From assembly GCF_949987515.2 (NCBI RefSeq), contig NW_027192651.1, positions 3,782,001-3,846,000 of the forward strand: 64,000 nucleotides of DNA. The letters run 5' to 3'. Both the position numbers and the translations under genes were made by a program. How positions within the stretch are numbered: position 1 is the first letter of the stretch; the number at the start of each line of letters is the position of its first letter. Shown here piece by piece: positions 49,313-61,947 of this stretch. Below the pieces are notes generated by a model that did not search any database, had not been told where the DNA came from, and saw nothing but the letters and a program-made list of their open reading frames with translations. This stretch comes from Delphinus delphis (taxonomy: Eukaryota; Chordata; Mammalia; Artiodactyla; Delphinidae).

Positions 49313-50891
49313 ATTCAGGTATGATGATTCTAACTGAAATAAGTCACACAGAAAAAGAAACATCATAAGATATCAGTAATACACGGAATGTAAAGTTGGC
49401 TACACAGGAACTGAATGACAGAACAGAACAGGTTCTCAAATTTAGAAAACCAACTTATGCTTGCTTAAGGGTAAAGGTGAGTTGGGGTGCTGCATAAAAC
49501 CAGAGATTGAAATGAGCACAGATAAAGTTCCTTAAGCCAAATATGGAATAGACAAGAGCTACTCCTTGCTCAACGAAATGGACTCAACACCCCATATTAA
49601 ACGCCTAAGAATGTACCTGACTAGTAAGTATCTTAAAACCTATGGATTGCTATGTCTCCGAAAGAGAATCAAGCATGTGTACAGGGGCATAAACGCAGCA
49701 GTGATAGGATTGGAGAGGTTCGGTGAGCAAATGAAGACCCTTTGAAGTCACATTGCATGGTACCCATTCCACGGGTTTCAACTACCCAGGTTTAAGGTAT
49801 TCTTCCTTCAGCTAAAACATGCATGTGGAACCTAGAGTATGATCAACCATGTGATCGGGAGACGTGTTCAAATATGTCCCAGTTTTCGTACCCTGGTACT
49901 CGGGTGCCACATTCCAGACGCTTTACTAACACTCTCCCAACTTGGAGAGTCAGTCCCTTTAACTTCCTGTTTGGCCCAGTTTGCAATTTCTGCGGAAGAT
50001 AAACAGGAATAGCGAGAACCAATGAGAGACTAGCTGGAGGTGTCTGGACGGGCAAATTTAACTCTCATTTCCCACCAGGAAGAGGAATTAACCAAAGGCT
50101 CAGCGTGCCGTACCGGAACCAGATTAGGGCCTGAAGCCATCCTGCGGTGTTGCGGCCAGCTCAAAAGAAAGCGAGTGGAAGAAAGGAGCTCAGGGGCACT
50201 GTAATTCACAAACCTGCAGAGTTATAAATGACAGCTATCGTCCAAAAATAGACTGAAGTAAGGCTGCCAAGAGGACTTGAAAGCGGGGCAGAATTGCAGG
50301 AAACCGATTTCAGGAGGTAGACTGGAATTGCATTGAAAGCATAGGAAAAGAGGCCGAACGTCCACAATGATGCACTTGGCGAAAAAGGGCGTATGTGTTT
50401 TTTCCTGAATATATTCAGGAAAAAACGCATACGCCCTTTTTGGCCAACCAAGCAAGCTTGCAAAGGAAATCTGCACTACAATGAAGTCTCACTTCCCCCC
50501 GGTCAAAAGGGCCATCTGAAAAAAGTGTAAAATCCAGAAAGGCAGGACAGGCCATGGAGAACTGGGAGCCTTGTTATACTGATGGGCGGGATGTAAATTG
50601 CCAACAGACACTCGGGAGAAGTGTATGGTGTTTCCTTAAACATCTAAAAAACAAAGCAACAGAGCCTAGGGCACTGCCACTTATGGTCCTATAGCTTAGG
50701 GAAATTAAAATCAAAAAGACACAGCCACCAAAAGTTTGGAACGGCTCTGTTTACAAGAACCTCGTTTACAGTACAAGTTCAACATCGCAGAAAGTGAAAA
50801 ATGGATAAAGAAGTTGTGGTATTTACTTACAAAGCAATATCACTCAGCAATGAAATCTGTGTCATCAGGCCCTTAGCAGCACAATGAGTGG
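49313..50891 (+). repeat. Satellite unit U29 (1,579 bp)
   Basis: Copy of U25 at 6,320 bp. Palindrome 50376-50447 with the two U12-type changes. It is one base short because GCCACCCCAAAGT became GCCACCAAAAGT at about 50,725, a change shared with U30 and U32. GAAGATAAACAGG at about 49,996 is private. Confidence 0.95.
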
Positions 50892-52470
50892 ATTCAGGTA
50901 TGATGATTCTAACTGAAATAAGTCACACAGAAAAAGAAACATCATAAGATATCAGTAATACACGGAATGTAAAGTTGGCTACACAGGAACTGAATGACAG
51001 AACAGAACAGGTTCTCAAATTTAGAAAACCAACTTATGCTTGCTTAAGGGTAAAGGTGAGTTGGGGTGCTGCATAAAACCAGAGATTGAAATGAGGACAG
51101 ATAAATTTCCTTAAGCCAAATATGGAATAGACAAGAGCTACTCCTTGCTCAACGAAATGGACTCAACACCCCATATTAAACGCCTAAGAATGTACCTGAC
51201 TAGTAAGTATCTTAAAACCTATGGATTGCTATGTCTCCGAAAGAGAATCAAGCATGTGTACAGGGGCATAAATGCAGCAGTGATAGGATTGGAGAGGTTC
51301 GGTGAGCAAATGAAGACCCTTTGAAGTCATATTGCATGGTACCCATTCCACGGGTTTCAACTACCCAGGTTTAAGGTATTCTTCCTTCAGCTAAAACATG
51401 CATGTGGAACCTAGAGTGTGATCAACCATGTGATCGGGAGACGTGTTCAAATATGTCCCAGTTTTCGTACCCTGGTACTCGGGTGCAACATTCCAGATGC
51501 TTTACTAACACTCTCCCGACTTGGAGAGTCAGTCCCTTTAACCTCCTGTTTGGTCCAGTTTGCAATTTCTGCGGAAGATGAACAGGAATAGCGAGAACCA
51601 ATGAGAGGCTAGCTGGAGGTGTCTGGACGGGCAAATTTAACTCTCATTTCCCACCAGGAAGAGGAATTAACCAAAGGCTCAGCGTGCCGTGCCGGAACCA
51701 GATTAGGGCCTGAAGCCTTCCTGCGGTGTTGCGGCCAGCTCAAAAGAAAGCGAGTTGAAGAAAGGAGCTCAGGGGCACTGTAATTCACAAACCTGCAGAG
51801 TTATAAATGACAGGTATCGTCCAAAAATAGACTGAAGTAAGGCTGCCAAGAGGACTTGAAAGCGGGGCAGAATTGCAGGAAACCGATTTCAGGAGGTAGA
51901 CTGGAATTGCATTGAAAGCATAGGAAAAGAGGCCGAACGTCCACAATGATGCACTTGGCGAAAAAGGGCGTATGTGTTTTTTCCTGAATATATTCAGGAA
52001 AAAACGCATACGCCCTTTTTGGCCAACCAAGCAAGCTTGCAAAGGAAATCTGCACTACAATGAAGTCTCACTTCCCCCCGGTCAAAAGGGCCATCTGAAA
52101 AAAGTGTAAAATCCAGAAAGGCAGGACAGGCCATGGAGAACTGGGAGCCTTGTTATACTGATGGGCGGGATGTAAATTGCCAACAGACACTCGGGAGAAG
52201 TGTATGGTGTTTCCTTAAACATCTAAAAAACAAAGCAACAGAGCCTAGGGCACTGCCACTTATGGTCCTATAGCTTAGGGAAATTAAAATCAAAAAGACA
52301 CAGCCACCAAAAGTTTGGAACGGCTCTGTTTACAAGAACCTCGTTTACAGTACAAGTTCAACATCGCAGAAAGTGAAAAATGGATAAAGAAGTTGTGGTA
52401 TTTACTTACAAAGCAATATCACTCAGCAATGAAATCTGTGTCATCAGGCCCTTAGCAGCACAATGAGTGG
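50892..52470 (+). repeat. Satellite unit U30 (1,579 bp, chimeric)
   Basis: Starts as U26/U31 type (GAGTGTGATC, GAAGCCTTCC, GACAGGTATC at 51811), then becomes U29 type (AGGCCGAACG at 51930; palindrome 51955-52026 with GTATGTGTTT; GCCACCAAAAGT). The switch lies between 51,814 and 51,934, just upstream of the palindrome. Confidence 0.95.
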
Positions 52471-54050
52471 ATTCAGGTATGATGATTCTAACTGAAATAA
52501 GTCACACAGAAAAAGAAACATCATAAGATATCAGTAATACACGGAATGTAAAGTTGGCTACACAGGAACTGAATGACAGAACAGAACAGGTTCTCAAATT
52601 TAGAAAACCAACTTATGCTTGCTTAAGGGTAAAGGTGAGTTGGGGTGCTGCATAAAACCAGAGATTGAAATGAGGACAGATAAATTTCCTTAAGCCAAAT
52701 ATGGAATAGACAAGAGCTACTCCTTGCTCAACGAAATGGACTCAACACCCCATATTAAACGCCTAAGAATGTACCTGACTAGTAAGTATCTTAAAACCTA
52801 TGGATTGCTATGTCTCCGAAAGAGAATCAAGCATGTGTACAGGGGCATAAATGCAGCAGTGATAGGATTGGAGAGGTTCGGTGAGCAAATGAAGACCCTT
52901 TGAAGTCATATTGCATGGTACCCATTCCACGGGTTTCAACTACCCAGGTTTAAGGTATTCTTCCTTCAGCTAAAACATGCATGTGGAACCTAGAGTGTGA
53001 TCAACCATGTGATCGGGAGACGTGTTCAAATATGTCCCAGTTTTCGTACCCTGGTACTCGGGTGCAACATTCCAGATGCTTTACTAACACTCTCCCGACT
53101 TGGAGAGTCAGTCCCTTTAACCTCCTGTTTGGTCCAGTTTGCAATTTCTGCGGAAGATGAACAGGAATAGCGAGAACCAATGAGAGGCTAGCTGGAGGTG
53201 TCTGGACGGGCAAATTTAACTCTCATTTCCCACCAGGAAGAGGAATTAACCAAAGGCTCAGCGTGCCGTGCCGGAACCAGATTAGGGCCTGAAGCCTTCC
53301 TGCGGTGTTGCGGCCAGCTCAAAAGAAAGCGAGTTGAAGAAAGGAGCTCAGGGGCACTGTAATTCACAAACCTGCAGAGTTATAAATGACAGGTATCGTC
53401 CAAAAATAGACTGAAGTAAGGCTGCCAAGAGGACTTGAAAGCGGGGCAGAATTGCAGGAAACCGATTTCAGGAGGTAGACTGGAATTGCATTGAAAGCAT
53501 AGGAAAAGAGGCAGAACGTCCACAATGATGCACTTGGCCAAAAAGGGCGTATGCGTTTTTTCCTGAATATATTCAGGAAAAAACGCATACGCCCTTTTTG
53601 GCCAACCAAGCAAGCTTGCAAAGGAAATCTGCACTACAATGAAGTCTCACTTCCCCCCGGTCAAAAGGGCCATCTGAAAAAAGTGTAAAATCCAGAAAGG
53701 CAGGACAGGCCATGGAAAACTGGGAGCCTTGTTATGCTGATGGGCGGGATGTAAATTACCAACAGACACTCAGGAGAAGTGTATGGTGTTTCCTGAAACA
53801 TCTAAAAAACAAAGCAACAGAGCCTAGGGCACTGCCACTTATGGTCCTATAGCTTAGGGAAATTAAAATCAAAAAGACACAGCCACCCCAAAGTTTGGGA
53901 CGCCTCTGTTTACAAGAACCTCGTTTACAGTACAAGTTCAACATCGCAGAAAGTGAAAAATGGATAAAGAAGTTGTGGTATTTACTTACAAAGCAATATC
54001 ACTCAGCAATGAAATCTATGTCATCAGGCCCTTAGGAGCACAATGAGTGG
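52471..54050 (+). repeat. Satellite unit U31 (1,580 bp)
   Basis: U13 subtype with AATGCAGCAG (U13 and U26 have AACGCAGCAG). Perfect palindrome 53534-53605. CCATGGAAAAC at about 53710 is shared only with U33, 3,159 bp downstream. Confidence 0.95.
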
Positions 54051-55629
54051 ATTCAGGTATGATGATTCTAACTGAAATAAGTCACACAGAAAAAGAAACA
54101 TCATAAGATATCAGTAATACACGGAATGTAAACTTGGCTACACAGGAACTGAATTACAGAACAGAACAGGGTCTCAAATTTAGAAAACCAACTTATGCTT
54201 GCTTAAGGGGAAAGGTGAGTTGGGGTGCTGCATAAACCCAGAGATTGAAATGAGCACAGATAAAGTTCCTTAAGCCAAATATGGAATAGACAAGAGCTAC
54301 TCCTTGCTCAACGAAATGGACTCAACACCGCATATTAAACGCCTAAGAATGTACCTGACTAGTAAGTATCTTAAAACCTATGGATTGCTATGTCTCCGAA
54401 AGAGAATCAAGCATGTGTACAGGGGCATAAACGCAGCAGTGATAGGATTGGAGAGGTTCGGTGAGCAAATGAAGACCCTTTGAAGTCATATTGCATGGTA
54501 CCCATTCCACGGGTTTCAACTACCCAGGTTTAAGGTATTCTTCCTTCAGCTAAAACATGCATGTGGAACCTAGAGTATGATCAACCATGTGATCGGGAGA
54601 CGTGTTCAAATATGTCCCAGTTTTCGTACCCTGGTACTCGGGTGCAACATTCCAGACGCTTTACTAACACTCTCCCGACTTGGAGAGTCAGTCCCTTTAA
54701 CCTCCTGTTTGGCCCAATTTGCAATTTCTGCGGAAGATGAACAGGAAGAGCGAGAACCAATGAGAGGCTAGCTGAAGGTGTCTGGACGGGCAAATTTAAC
54801 TCTCATTTCCCACCAGGAAGAGGAATTAACCAAAGGCTCAGCGTGCCGTGCCGGAACCAGATTAGGGCCTGAAGCCATCCTGCGGTGTTGCGGCCAGCTC
54901 AAAAGAAAGCGAGTTGAAGAAAGGAGCTCAGGGGCACTGTAATTCACAAACCTGCAGAGTTATAAATGACAGCTATCGTCCAAAAATAGACTGAAGTAAG
55001 GCTGCCAAGAGGACTTGAAAGCGGGGCAGAATTGCAGGAAACCGATTTCAGGAGGTAGACTGGAATTGCATTGAAAGCATAGGAAAAGAGGCAGAACGTC
55101 CACAATGATGCACTTGGACAAAAAGGGCATATGCGTTTTTTCCTGAATATATTCAGGAAAAAACGCATACGCCCTTTTTGGCCAACCAAGCAAGCTTGCA
55201 AAGGAAATCTGCACTACAATGAAGTCTCACTTCCCCCCGGTCAAAAGGGCCATCTGAAAAAAGTGTAAAATCCAGAAAGGCAGGACAGGCCATGGAGAAC
55301 TGGGAGCCTTGTTATACTGATGGGCGGGATGTAAATTGCCAACAGACACTCGGGAGAAGTGTATGGTGTTTCCTTAAACATCTAAAAAACAAAGCAACAG
55401 AGCCTAGGGCACTGCCACTTATGGTCCTATAGCTTAGGGAAATTAAAATCAAAAAGACACAGCCACCAAAAGTTTGGAACGGCTCTGTTTACAAGAACCT
55501 CGTTTACAGTACAAGTTCAACATCGCAGAAAGTGAAAAATGGATAAAGAAGTTGTGGTATTTACTTACAAAGCAATATCACTCAGCAATGAAATCTGTGT
55601 CATCAGGCCCTTAGCATCACAATGAGTGG
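54051..55629 (+). repeat. Satellite unit U32 (1,579 bp, chimeric)
   Basis: TTGGCCCAATTTG, CAGGAAGAGCG and TTGGACAAAA are shared only with U34. Palindrome 55114-55185 has two left-arm changes. After the palindrome it turns to U29 type (TTATACTGAT, and the one-base-short GCCACCAAAAGT). Confidence 0.95.
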
Positions 55630-57209
55630 ATTCAGGTATGATGATTCTAACTGAAATAAGTCACACAGAAAAAGAAACATCATAAGATATCAGTAATACA
55701 CGGAATGTAAAGTTGGCTACACAGGAACTGAATGACAGAACAGAACAGGTTCTCAAATTTAGAAAACCAACTTATGCTTGCTTAAGGGTAAAGGTGAGTT
55801 GGGGTGCTGCATAAAACCAGAGATTGAAATGAGGACAGATAAATTTCCTTAAGCCAAATATGGAATAGACAAGAGCTACTCCTTGCTCAACGAAATGGAC
55901 TCAACACCCCATATTAAACGCCTAAGAATGTACCTGACTAGTAAGTATCTTAAAACCTATGGATTGCTATGTCTCCGAAAGAGAATCAAGCATGTGTACA
56001 GGGGCATAAATGCAGCAGTGATAGGATTGGAGAGGTTCGGTGAGCAAATGAAGACCCTTTGAAGTCATATTGCATGGTACCCATTCCACGGGTTTCAACT
56101 ACCCAGGTTTAAGGTATTCTTCCTTCAGCTAAAACATGCATGTGGAACCTAGAGTGTGATCAACCATGTGATCGGGAGACGTGTTCAAATATGTCCCAGT
56201 TTTCGTACCCTGGTACTCGGGTGCAACATTCCAGATGCTTTACTAACACTCTCCCGACTTGGAGAGTCAGTCCCTTTAACCTCCTGTTTGGTCCAGTTTG
56301 CAATTTCTGCGGAAGATGAACAGGAATAGCGAGAACCAATGAGAGGCTAGCTGGAGGTGTCTGGACGGGCAAATTTAACTCTCATTTCCCACCAGGAAGA
56401 GGAATTAACCAAAGGCTCAGCGTGCCGTGCCGGAACCAGATTAGGGCCTGAAGCCTTCCTGCGGTGTTGCGGCCAGCTCAAAAGAAAGCGAGTTGAAGAA
56501 AGGAGCTCAGGGGCACTGTAATTCACAAACCTGCAGAGTTATAAATGACAGGTATCGTCCAAAAATAGACTGAAGTAAGGCTGCCAAGAGGACTTGAAAG
56601 CGGGGCAGAATTGCAGGAAACCGATTTCAGGAGGTAGACTGGAATTGCATTGAAAGCATAGGAAAAGAGGCAGAACGTCCACAATGATGCACTTGGCCAA
56701 AAAGGGCGTATGCGTTTTTTCCTGAATATATTCAGGAAAAAACGCATACGCCCTTTTTGGCCAACCAAGCAAGCTTGCAAAGGAAATCTGCACTACAATG
56801 AAGTCTCACTTCCCCCCGGTCAAAAGGGCCATCTGAAAAAAGTGTAAAATCCAGAAAGGCAGGACAGGCCATGGAAAACTGGGAGCTTTGTTATGCTGAT
56901 GGGCGGGATGTAAATTACCAACAGACACTCAGGAGAAGTGTATGGTGTTTCCTGAAACATCTAAAAAACAAAGCAACAGAGCCTAGGGCACTGCCACTTA
57001 TGGTCCTATAGCTTAGGGAAATTAAAATCAAAAAGACACAGCCACCCCAAAGTTTGGGATGCCTCTGTTTACAAGAACCTCGTTTACAGTACAAGTTCAA
57101 CATCGCAGAAAGTGAAAAATGGATAAAGAAGTTGTGGTATTTACTTACAAAGCAATATCACTCAGCAATGAAATCTATGTCATCAGGCCCTTAGGAGCAC
57201 AATGAGTGG
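55630..57209 (+). repeat. Satellite unit U33 (1,580 bp)
   Basis: Copy of U31 at 3,159 bp, including CCATGGAAAAC. Perfect palindrome 56693-56764. The tail differs: TTGGGATGCC where U31 has TTGGGACGCC, and private GGGAGCTTTG. Confidence 0.95.
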
Positions 57210-58789
57210 ATTCAGGTATGATGATTCTAACTGAAATAAGTCACACAGAAAAAGAAACATCATAAGATATCAGTAATACACGGAATGTAAACTTGGCTAC
57301 ACAGGAACTGAATTACAGAACAGAACAGGGTCTCAAATTTAGAAAACCAACTTATGCTTGCTTAAGGGGAAAGGTGAGTTGGGGTGCTGCATAAACCCAG
57401 AGATTGAAATGAGCACAGATAAAGTTCCTTAAGCCAAATATGGAATAGACAAGAGCTACTCCTTGCTCAACGAAATGGACTCAACACCGCATATTAAACG
57501 CCTAAGAATGTACCTGACTAGTAAGTATCTTAAAACCTATGGATTGCTATGTCTCCGAAAGAGAATCAAGCATGTGTACAGGGGCATAAACGCAGCAGTG
57601 ATAGGATTGGAGAGGTTCGGTGAGCAAATGAAGACCCTTTGAAGTCATATTGCATGGTACCCATTCCACGGGTTTCAACTACCCAGGTTTAAGGTATTCT
57701 TCCTTCAGCTAAAACATGCATGTGGAACCTAGAGTATGATCAACCATGTGATCGGGAGACGTGTTCAAATATGTCCCAGTTTTCGTACCCTGGTACTCGG
57801 GTGCAACATTCCAGACGCTTTACTAACACTCTCCCGACTTGGAGAGTCAGTCCCTTTAACCTCCTGTTTGGCCCAATTTGCAATTTCTGCGGAAGATGAA
57901 CAGGAAGAGCGAGAACCAATGAGAGGCTAGCTGAAGGTGTCTGGACGGGCAAATTTAACTCTCATTTCCCACCAGGAAGAGGAATTAACCAAAGGCTCAG
58001 CGTGCCGTGCCGGAACCAGATTAGGGCCTGAAGCCATCCTGCGGTGTTGCGGCCAGCTCAAAAGAAAGCGAGTTGAAGAAAGGAGCTCAGGGGCACTGTA
58101 ATTCACAAACCTGCAGAGTTATAAATGACAGCTATCGTCCAAAAATAGACTGAAGTAAGGCTGCCAAGAGGACTTGAAAGCGGGGCAGAATTGCAGGAAA
58201 CCGATTTCAGGAGGTAGACTGGAATTGCATTGAAAGCATAGGAAAAGAGGCAGAACGTCCACAATGATGCACTTGGACAAAAAGGGCATATGCGTTTTTT
58301 CCTGAATATATTCAGGAAAAAACGCATACGCCCTTTTTGGCCAACCAAGCAAGCTTGCAAAGGAAATCTGCACTACAATGAAGTCTCACTTCCCCCCGGT
58401 CAAAAGGGCCATCTGAAAAAAGTGTAAAATCCAGAAAGACAGGACAGGCCATGGAGAACTGGGAGCCTTGTTATACTGATGGGCGGGATGTAAATTGCCA
58501 ACAGACACTCGGGAGAAGTGTATGGTGTTTCCTTAAACATCTAAAAAACAAAGCAACAGAGCCTAGGGCACTGCCACTTATGGTCCTATAGCTTAGGGAA
58601 ATTAAAATCAAAAAGACACAGCCACCCCAAAGTTTGGAACGGATCTGTTTACAAGAACCTCGTTTACAGTACAAGTTCAACATCGCAGAAAGTGAAAAAT
58701 GGATAAAGAAGTTGTGGTATTTACTTACAAAGCAATATCACTCAGCAATGAAATCTGTGTCATCAGGCCCTTGGCAGCACAATGAGTGG
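57210..58789 (+). repeat. Satellite unit U34 (1,580 bp)
   Basis: Copy of U32 at 3,159 bp up to the palindrome (58273-58344, two mismatches). The tail has GCCACCCC intact, ACGGATCTG (also in U35 and U37) and CCTTGGCA (also in U35), plus a private AGAAAGACAGG. Confidence 0.95.
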
Positions 58790-60368
58790 ATTCAGGTATG
58801 ATGATTCTAACTGAAATAAGTCACACAGAAAAAGAAACATCATAAGATATCAGGAATACATGGAATGTAAACTTGGCTACACAGGAACTGAATTACAGAA
58901 CAGAACAGGGTCTCAAAATTAGAAAACCAACTTATGCTTGCTTAAGGGGAAAGGTGAGTTGGGGTGCTGCATAAACCCAGAGATTGAAGTGAGCACAGAT
59001 AAAGTTCCTTAAGCCAAATATGGAATAGACAAGAGCTACTCCTTGCTCAACGAAATGGACTCAACACCGCATATTAAACGCCTAAGAATGTACCTGACTA
59101 GTAAGTATCTTAAAACCTATGGATTGCTATGTCTCCGAAAGAGAATCAAGCATGTGTACAGGGGCATAAATGCAGCAGTGATAGGATTGCAGAGTTTCGT
59201 GAGCAAATGAAGACCCTTTGAAGTCATATTGCATGGTACTCATTCCACGGGTTTCAACTACCCAGGTGTAAGGTATTGTTCCTTCAGCTAAAACATGCAT
59301 GTGGAACCTAGAGTATGATCAACCATGTGATTGGGAGACGTGTTCAAATATGTCTCAGTTTTCATACCCTGGTAATCGGGTGCAACATTCCAGACGCTTT
59401 ACTAACACTCTCCCCACTTGGAGAGTCAGTCCCTTTAACCTCCTGTTTGGCCCAGTTTGCAATTTCTGCGGAAGATGAACAGGAATAGCGAGAACCAATG
59501 AGAGGCTAGCTGGAGGTGTCTGGACGGGCAAATTTAACTCTCATTTCCCACCAGGAAGCGGAATTAACCTAAGGCTCAGCGTGCCGTGCCGGAACCAGAT
59601 TAGGGCCTGAAGCCATCCTTTGGTGTTGCGGCCAGGTCACAAGAAAGCGAGTTGAAGAAAGGAGCTCAGGGGCACTGTAATTCACAAACCTGCAGAGTTA
59701 TAAATGACAGCTATCGTCCAAAAATAGACTGAAGTAAGGCTGCCAAGAGGACTTGAAAGCGGGGCAGAATTGCAGGAAACCGATTTCAGGAGTTAGACTG
59801 GAATTGCATTGAAAGCATAGGAAAAGAGGCAGAACGTCCACAATGATGCACTTGGCCAAAAAGGGCATATGCGTTTTTTCCTGAATATATTCAGGAAAAA
59901 ACGCATACGCCCTTTTTGGCCAACCAAGCAAGCTTGCAAAGGAAATCTGCACTACAATGAAGTCTCACTTCCCCCCGGTCAAAAGGGCCATCTGAAAAAA
60001 GTGTAAAATCCAGAAAGGCAGGACAGGCCATGGAGAACTGGGAGCCTTGTTATACTGATGGGCGGGATGTAAATTGCCAACAGACACTTGGGAGAAGTGT
60101 ATGGTGTTTCCTTAAACATCTAAAAAACAAAGCAACAGAGCCTAGGGCACTGCCACTTATGGTCCTATAGCTTAGGGAAATTAAAATCAAAAAGACACAG
60201 CCACCCCAAAGTTTGGAACGGATCTGTTTACAAGAACCTCGTTTACAGTACAAGTTCAACATCGCAGAAAGTGAAAAATGGATAAAGAAGTTGTGGTATT
60301 TACTTACAAAGCAATATCACTCAGCAATGAAATCTGTGTCATCAGGCCCTTGGCATCACAATGAGTGG
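58790..60368 (+). repeat. Satellite unit U35 (1,579 bp)
   Basis: First of a divergent right-hand subtype: GCAGAGTTTCGTG at about 59188 (one base shorter than GGAGAGGTTCGGTG), CAGGTGTAAGG, ATTGTTCC and GTGATTGGG. Palindrome 59852-59923 has one mismatch. Further differences found in few or no other units: GATTGAAGTG, GGAGTTAGAC, CATCCTTTGG. Confidence 0.95.
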
Positions 60369-61947
60369 ATTCAGGTATGATGATTCTAACTGAAATAAGT
60401 CACACAGAAAAAGAAACATCATAAGATATCAGGAATACATGGAATGTAAACTTGGCTACACAGGAACTGAATTATAGAACAGAACAGGGTCTCAAAATTA
60501 GAAAACCAACTTATGCTTGCTTAAGGGTAAAGGTGAGTTGGGGTGCTGCATAAACCCAGAGATTGAAATGAGCACAGATAAAGTTCCTTAAGCCAAATAT
60601 GGAATACACAAGAGCTACTCCTTGCTCAACGAAATGGACTCAACACCGCATATTAAACGCCTAAGAATGTACCTGACTAGTAAGTATCTTAAAACCTATG
60701 GATTGCTATGTCTCCGAAAGAGAATCAAGCATGTGTACAGGGGCATAAATGCAGCAGTGATAGGATTGCAGAGTTTCGTGAGCAAATGAAGACCCTTTGA
60801 AGTCATATTGCATGGTACTCATTCCACGGGTTTCAACTACCCAGGTGTAAGGTATTGTTCCTTCAGCTAAAACATGCATGTGGAACCTAGAGTATGATCA
60901 ACCATGTGATTGGGAGACGTGTTCAAATATGTCTCAGTTTTCGTACCCTGGTAATCGGGTGCAACATTCCAGACGCTTTACTAACACTCTCCCCACTTGG
61001 AGAGTCAGTCCCTTTAACCTCCTGTTTGGCCCAGTTTGCAATTTCTGCGGAAGATGAACAGGAATAGCGAGAACCAATGAGAGGCTAGCTGGAGGTGTCT
61101 GGACGGGCAAATTTAACTCTCATTTCCCACCAGGAAGCGGAATTAACCAAAGGCTCAGCGTGCCGTGCCGGAACCAGATTAGGGCCTGAAGCCATCCTGC
61201 GGTGTTGCGGCCAGCTCAAAAGAAAGCGAGTTGAAGAAAGGAGCTCAGGGGCACTGTAATTCACAAACCTGCAGAGTTATAAATGACAGCTATCGTCCAA
61301 AAATAGACTGAAGTAAGGCTGCCAAGAGGACTTGAAAGCGGGGCAGAATTGCAGGAAACCGATTTCAGGAGGTAGACTGGAATTGCATTGAAAGCATAGG
61401 AAAAGAGGCAGAACGTCCACAATGATGCACTTGGCCAAAAAGGGCGTATGCGTTTTTTCCTGAATATATTCAGGAAAAAACGCATACGCCCTTTTTGGCC
61501 AACCAAGCAAGCTTGCAAAGGAAATCTGCACTACAATGAAGTCTCACTTCCCCCCGGTCAAAAGGGCCATCTGAAAAAAGTGTAAAATCCAGAAAGGCAG
61601 GACAGGCCATGGAGAACTGGGAGCCTTGTTATACTGATGGGTGGGATGTAAATTGCCAACAGACACTCGGGAGAAGTGTATGGTGTTTCCTTAAACATCT
61701 AAAAAACAAAGCAACAGAGCCTAGGGCACTGCCACTTATGGTCCTATACCTTAGGGAAATTAAAATCAAAAAGACACAGCCACCCCAAAGTTTGGAACGG
61801 CTCTGTTTACAAGAACCTCGTTTACAGTACAAGTTCAACATCGCAGAAAGTGAAAAATGGACAAAGAAGTTGTGGTATTTACTTACAAAGCAATATCACT
61901 CAGCAATGAAATCTGTGTCATCAGGCCCTTAGCAGCACAATGAGTGG
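60369..61947 (+). repeat. Satellite unit U36 (1,579 bp)
   Basis: Same subtype and one-base deletion as U35. Perfect palindrome 61431-61502. AATTATAGAAC is private. CCTATACCTTAGG removes the stop codon present in other units, opening the L1 ORF2 frame (61609-61932). ATGGACAAAG at about 61857 is also private. Confidence 0.95.
61609..61932 (+). pseudogene. L1 ORF2 C-terminal relic, locally open frame (U36)
   Basis: A 107-codon frame aligned by eye with the extreme C terminus of L1 ORF2 protein. Visible correspondences are VWCFLKHLK (L1-like VWRFLKKLK), EKWTKKLWYL (L1-like DEWIKKMW) and KQYHSAMKS (L1-like MEYYSAIK). In other units this frame is closed by TAG in CCTATAGCTTAGG; in U36 the codon reads TAC. 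The first Met comes from CCATGGAG and has no known role. The reverse transcriptase and endonuclease domains are absent, and the C-terminal cysteine motif is degraded. It is a chance reopening in a dead relic, not a candidate gene. Confidence 0.75.

Larger units (their letters stand above)
52471..58789 (+). repeat. Dimer duplication, 3,159-bp offset (U31-U32a / U33-U34a)
   Basis: U33 and the first part of U34 repeat U31 and the first part of U32 at 3,159 bp (1,580 + 1,579). Shared rare bases are CCATGGAAAAC, TTGGCCCAATTTG, CAGGAAGAGCG and TTGGACAAAA. The tails of U32 and U34 differ, so the copied tract ends shortly after the palindrome. Confidence 0.85.
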
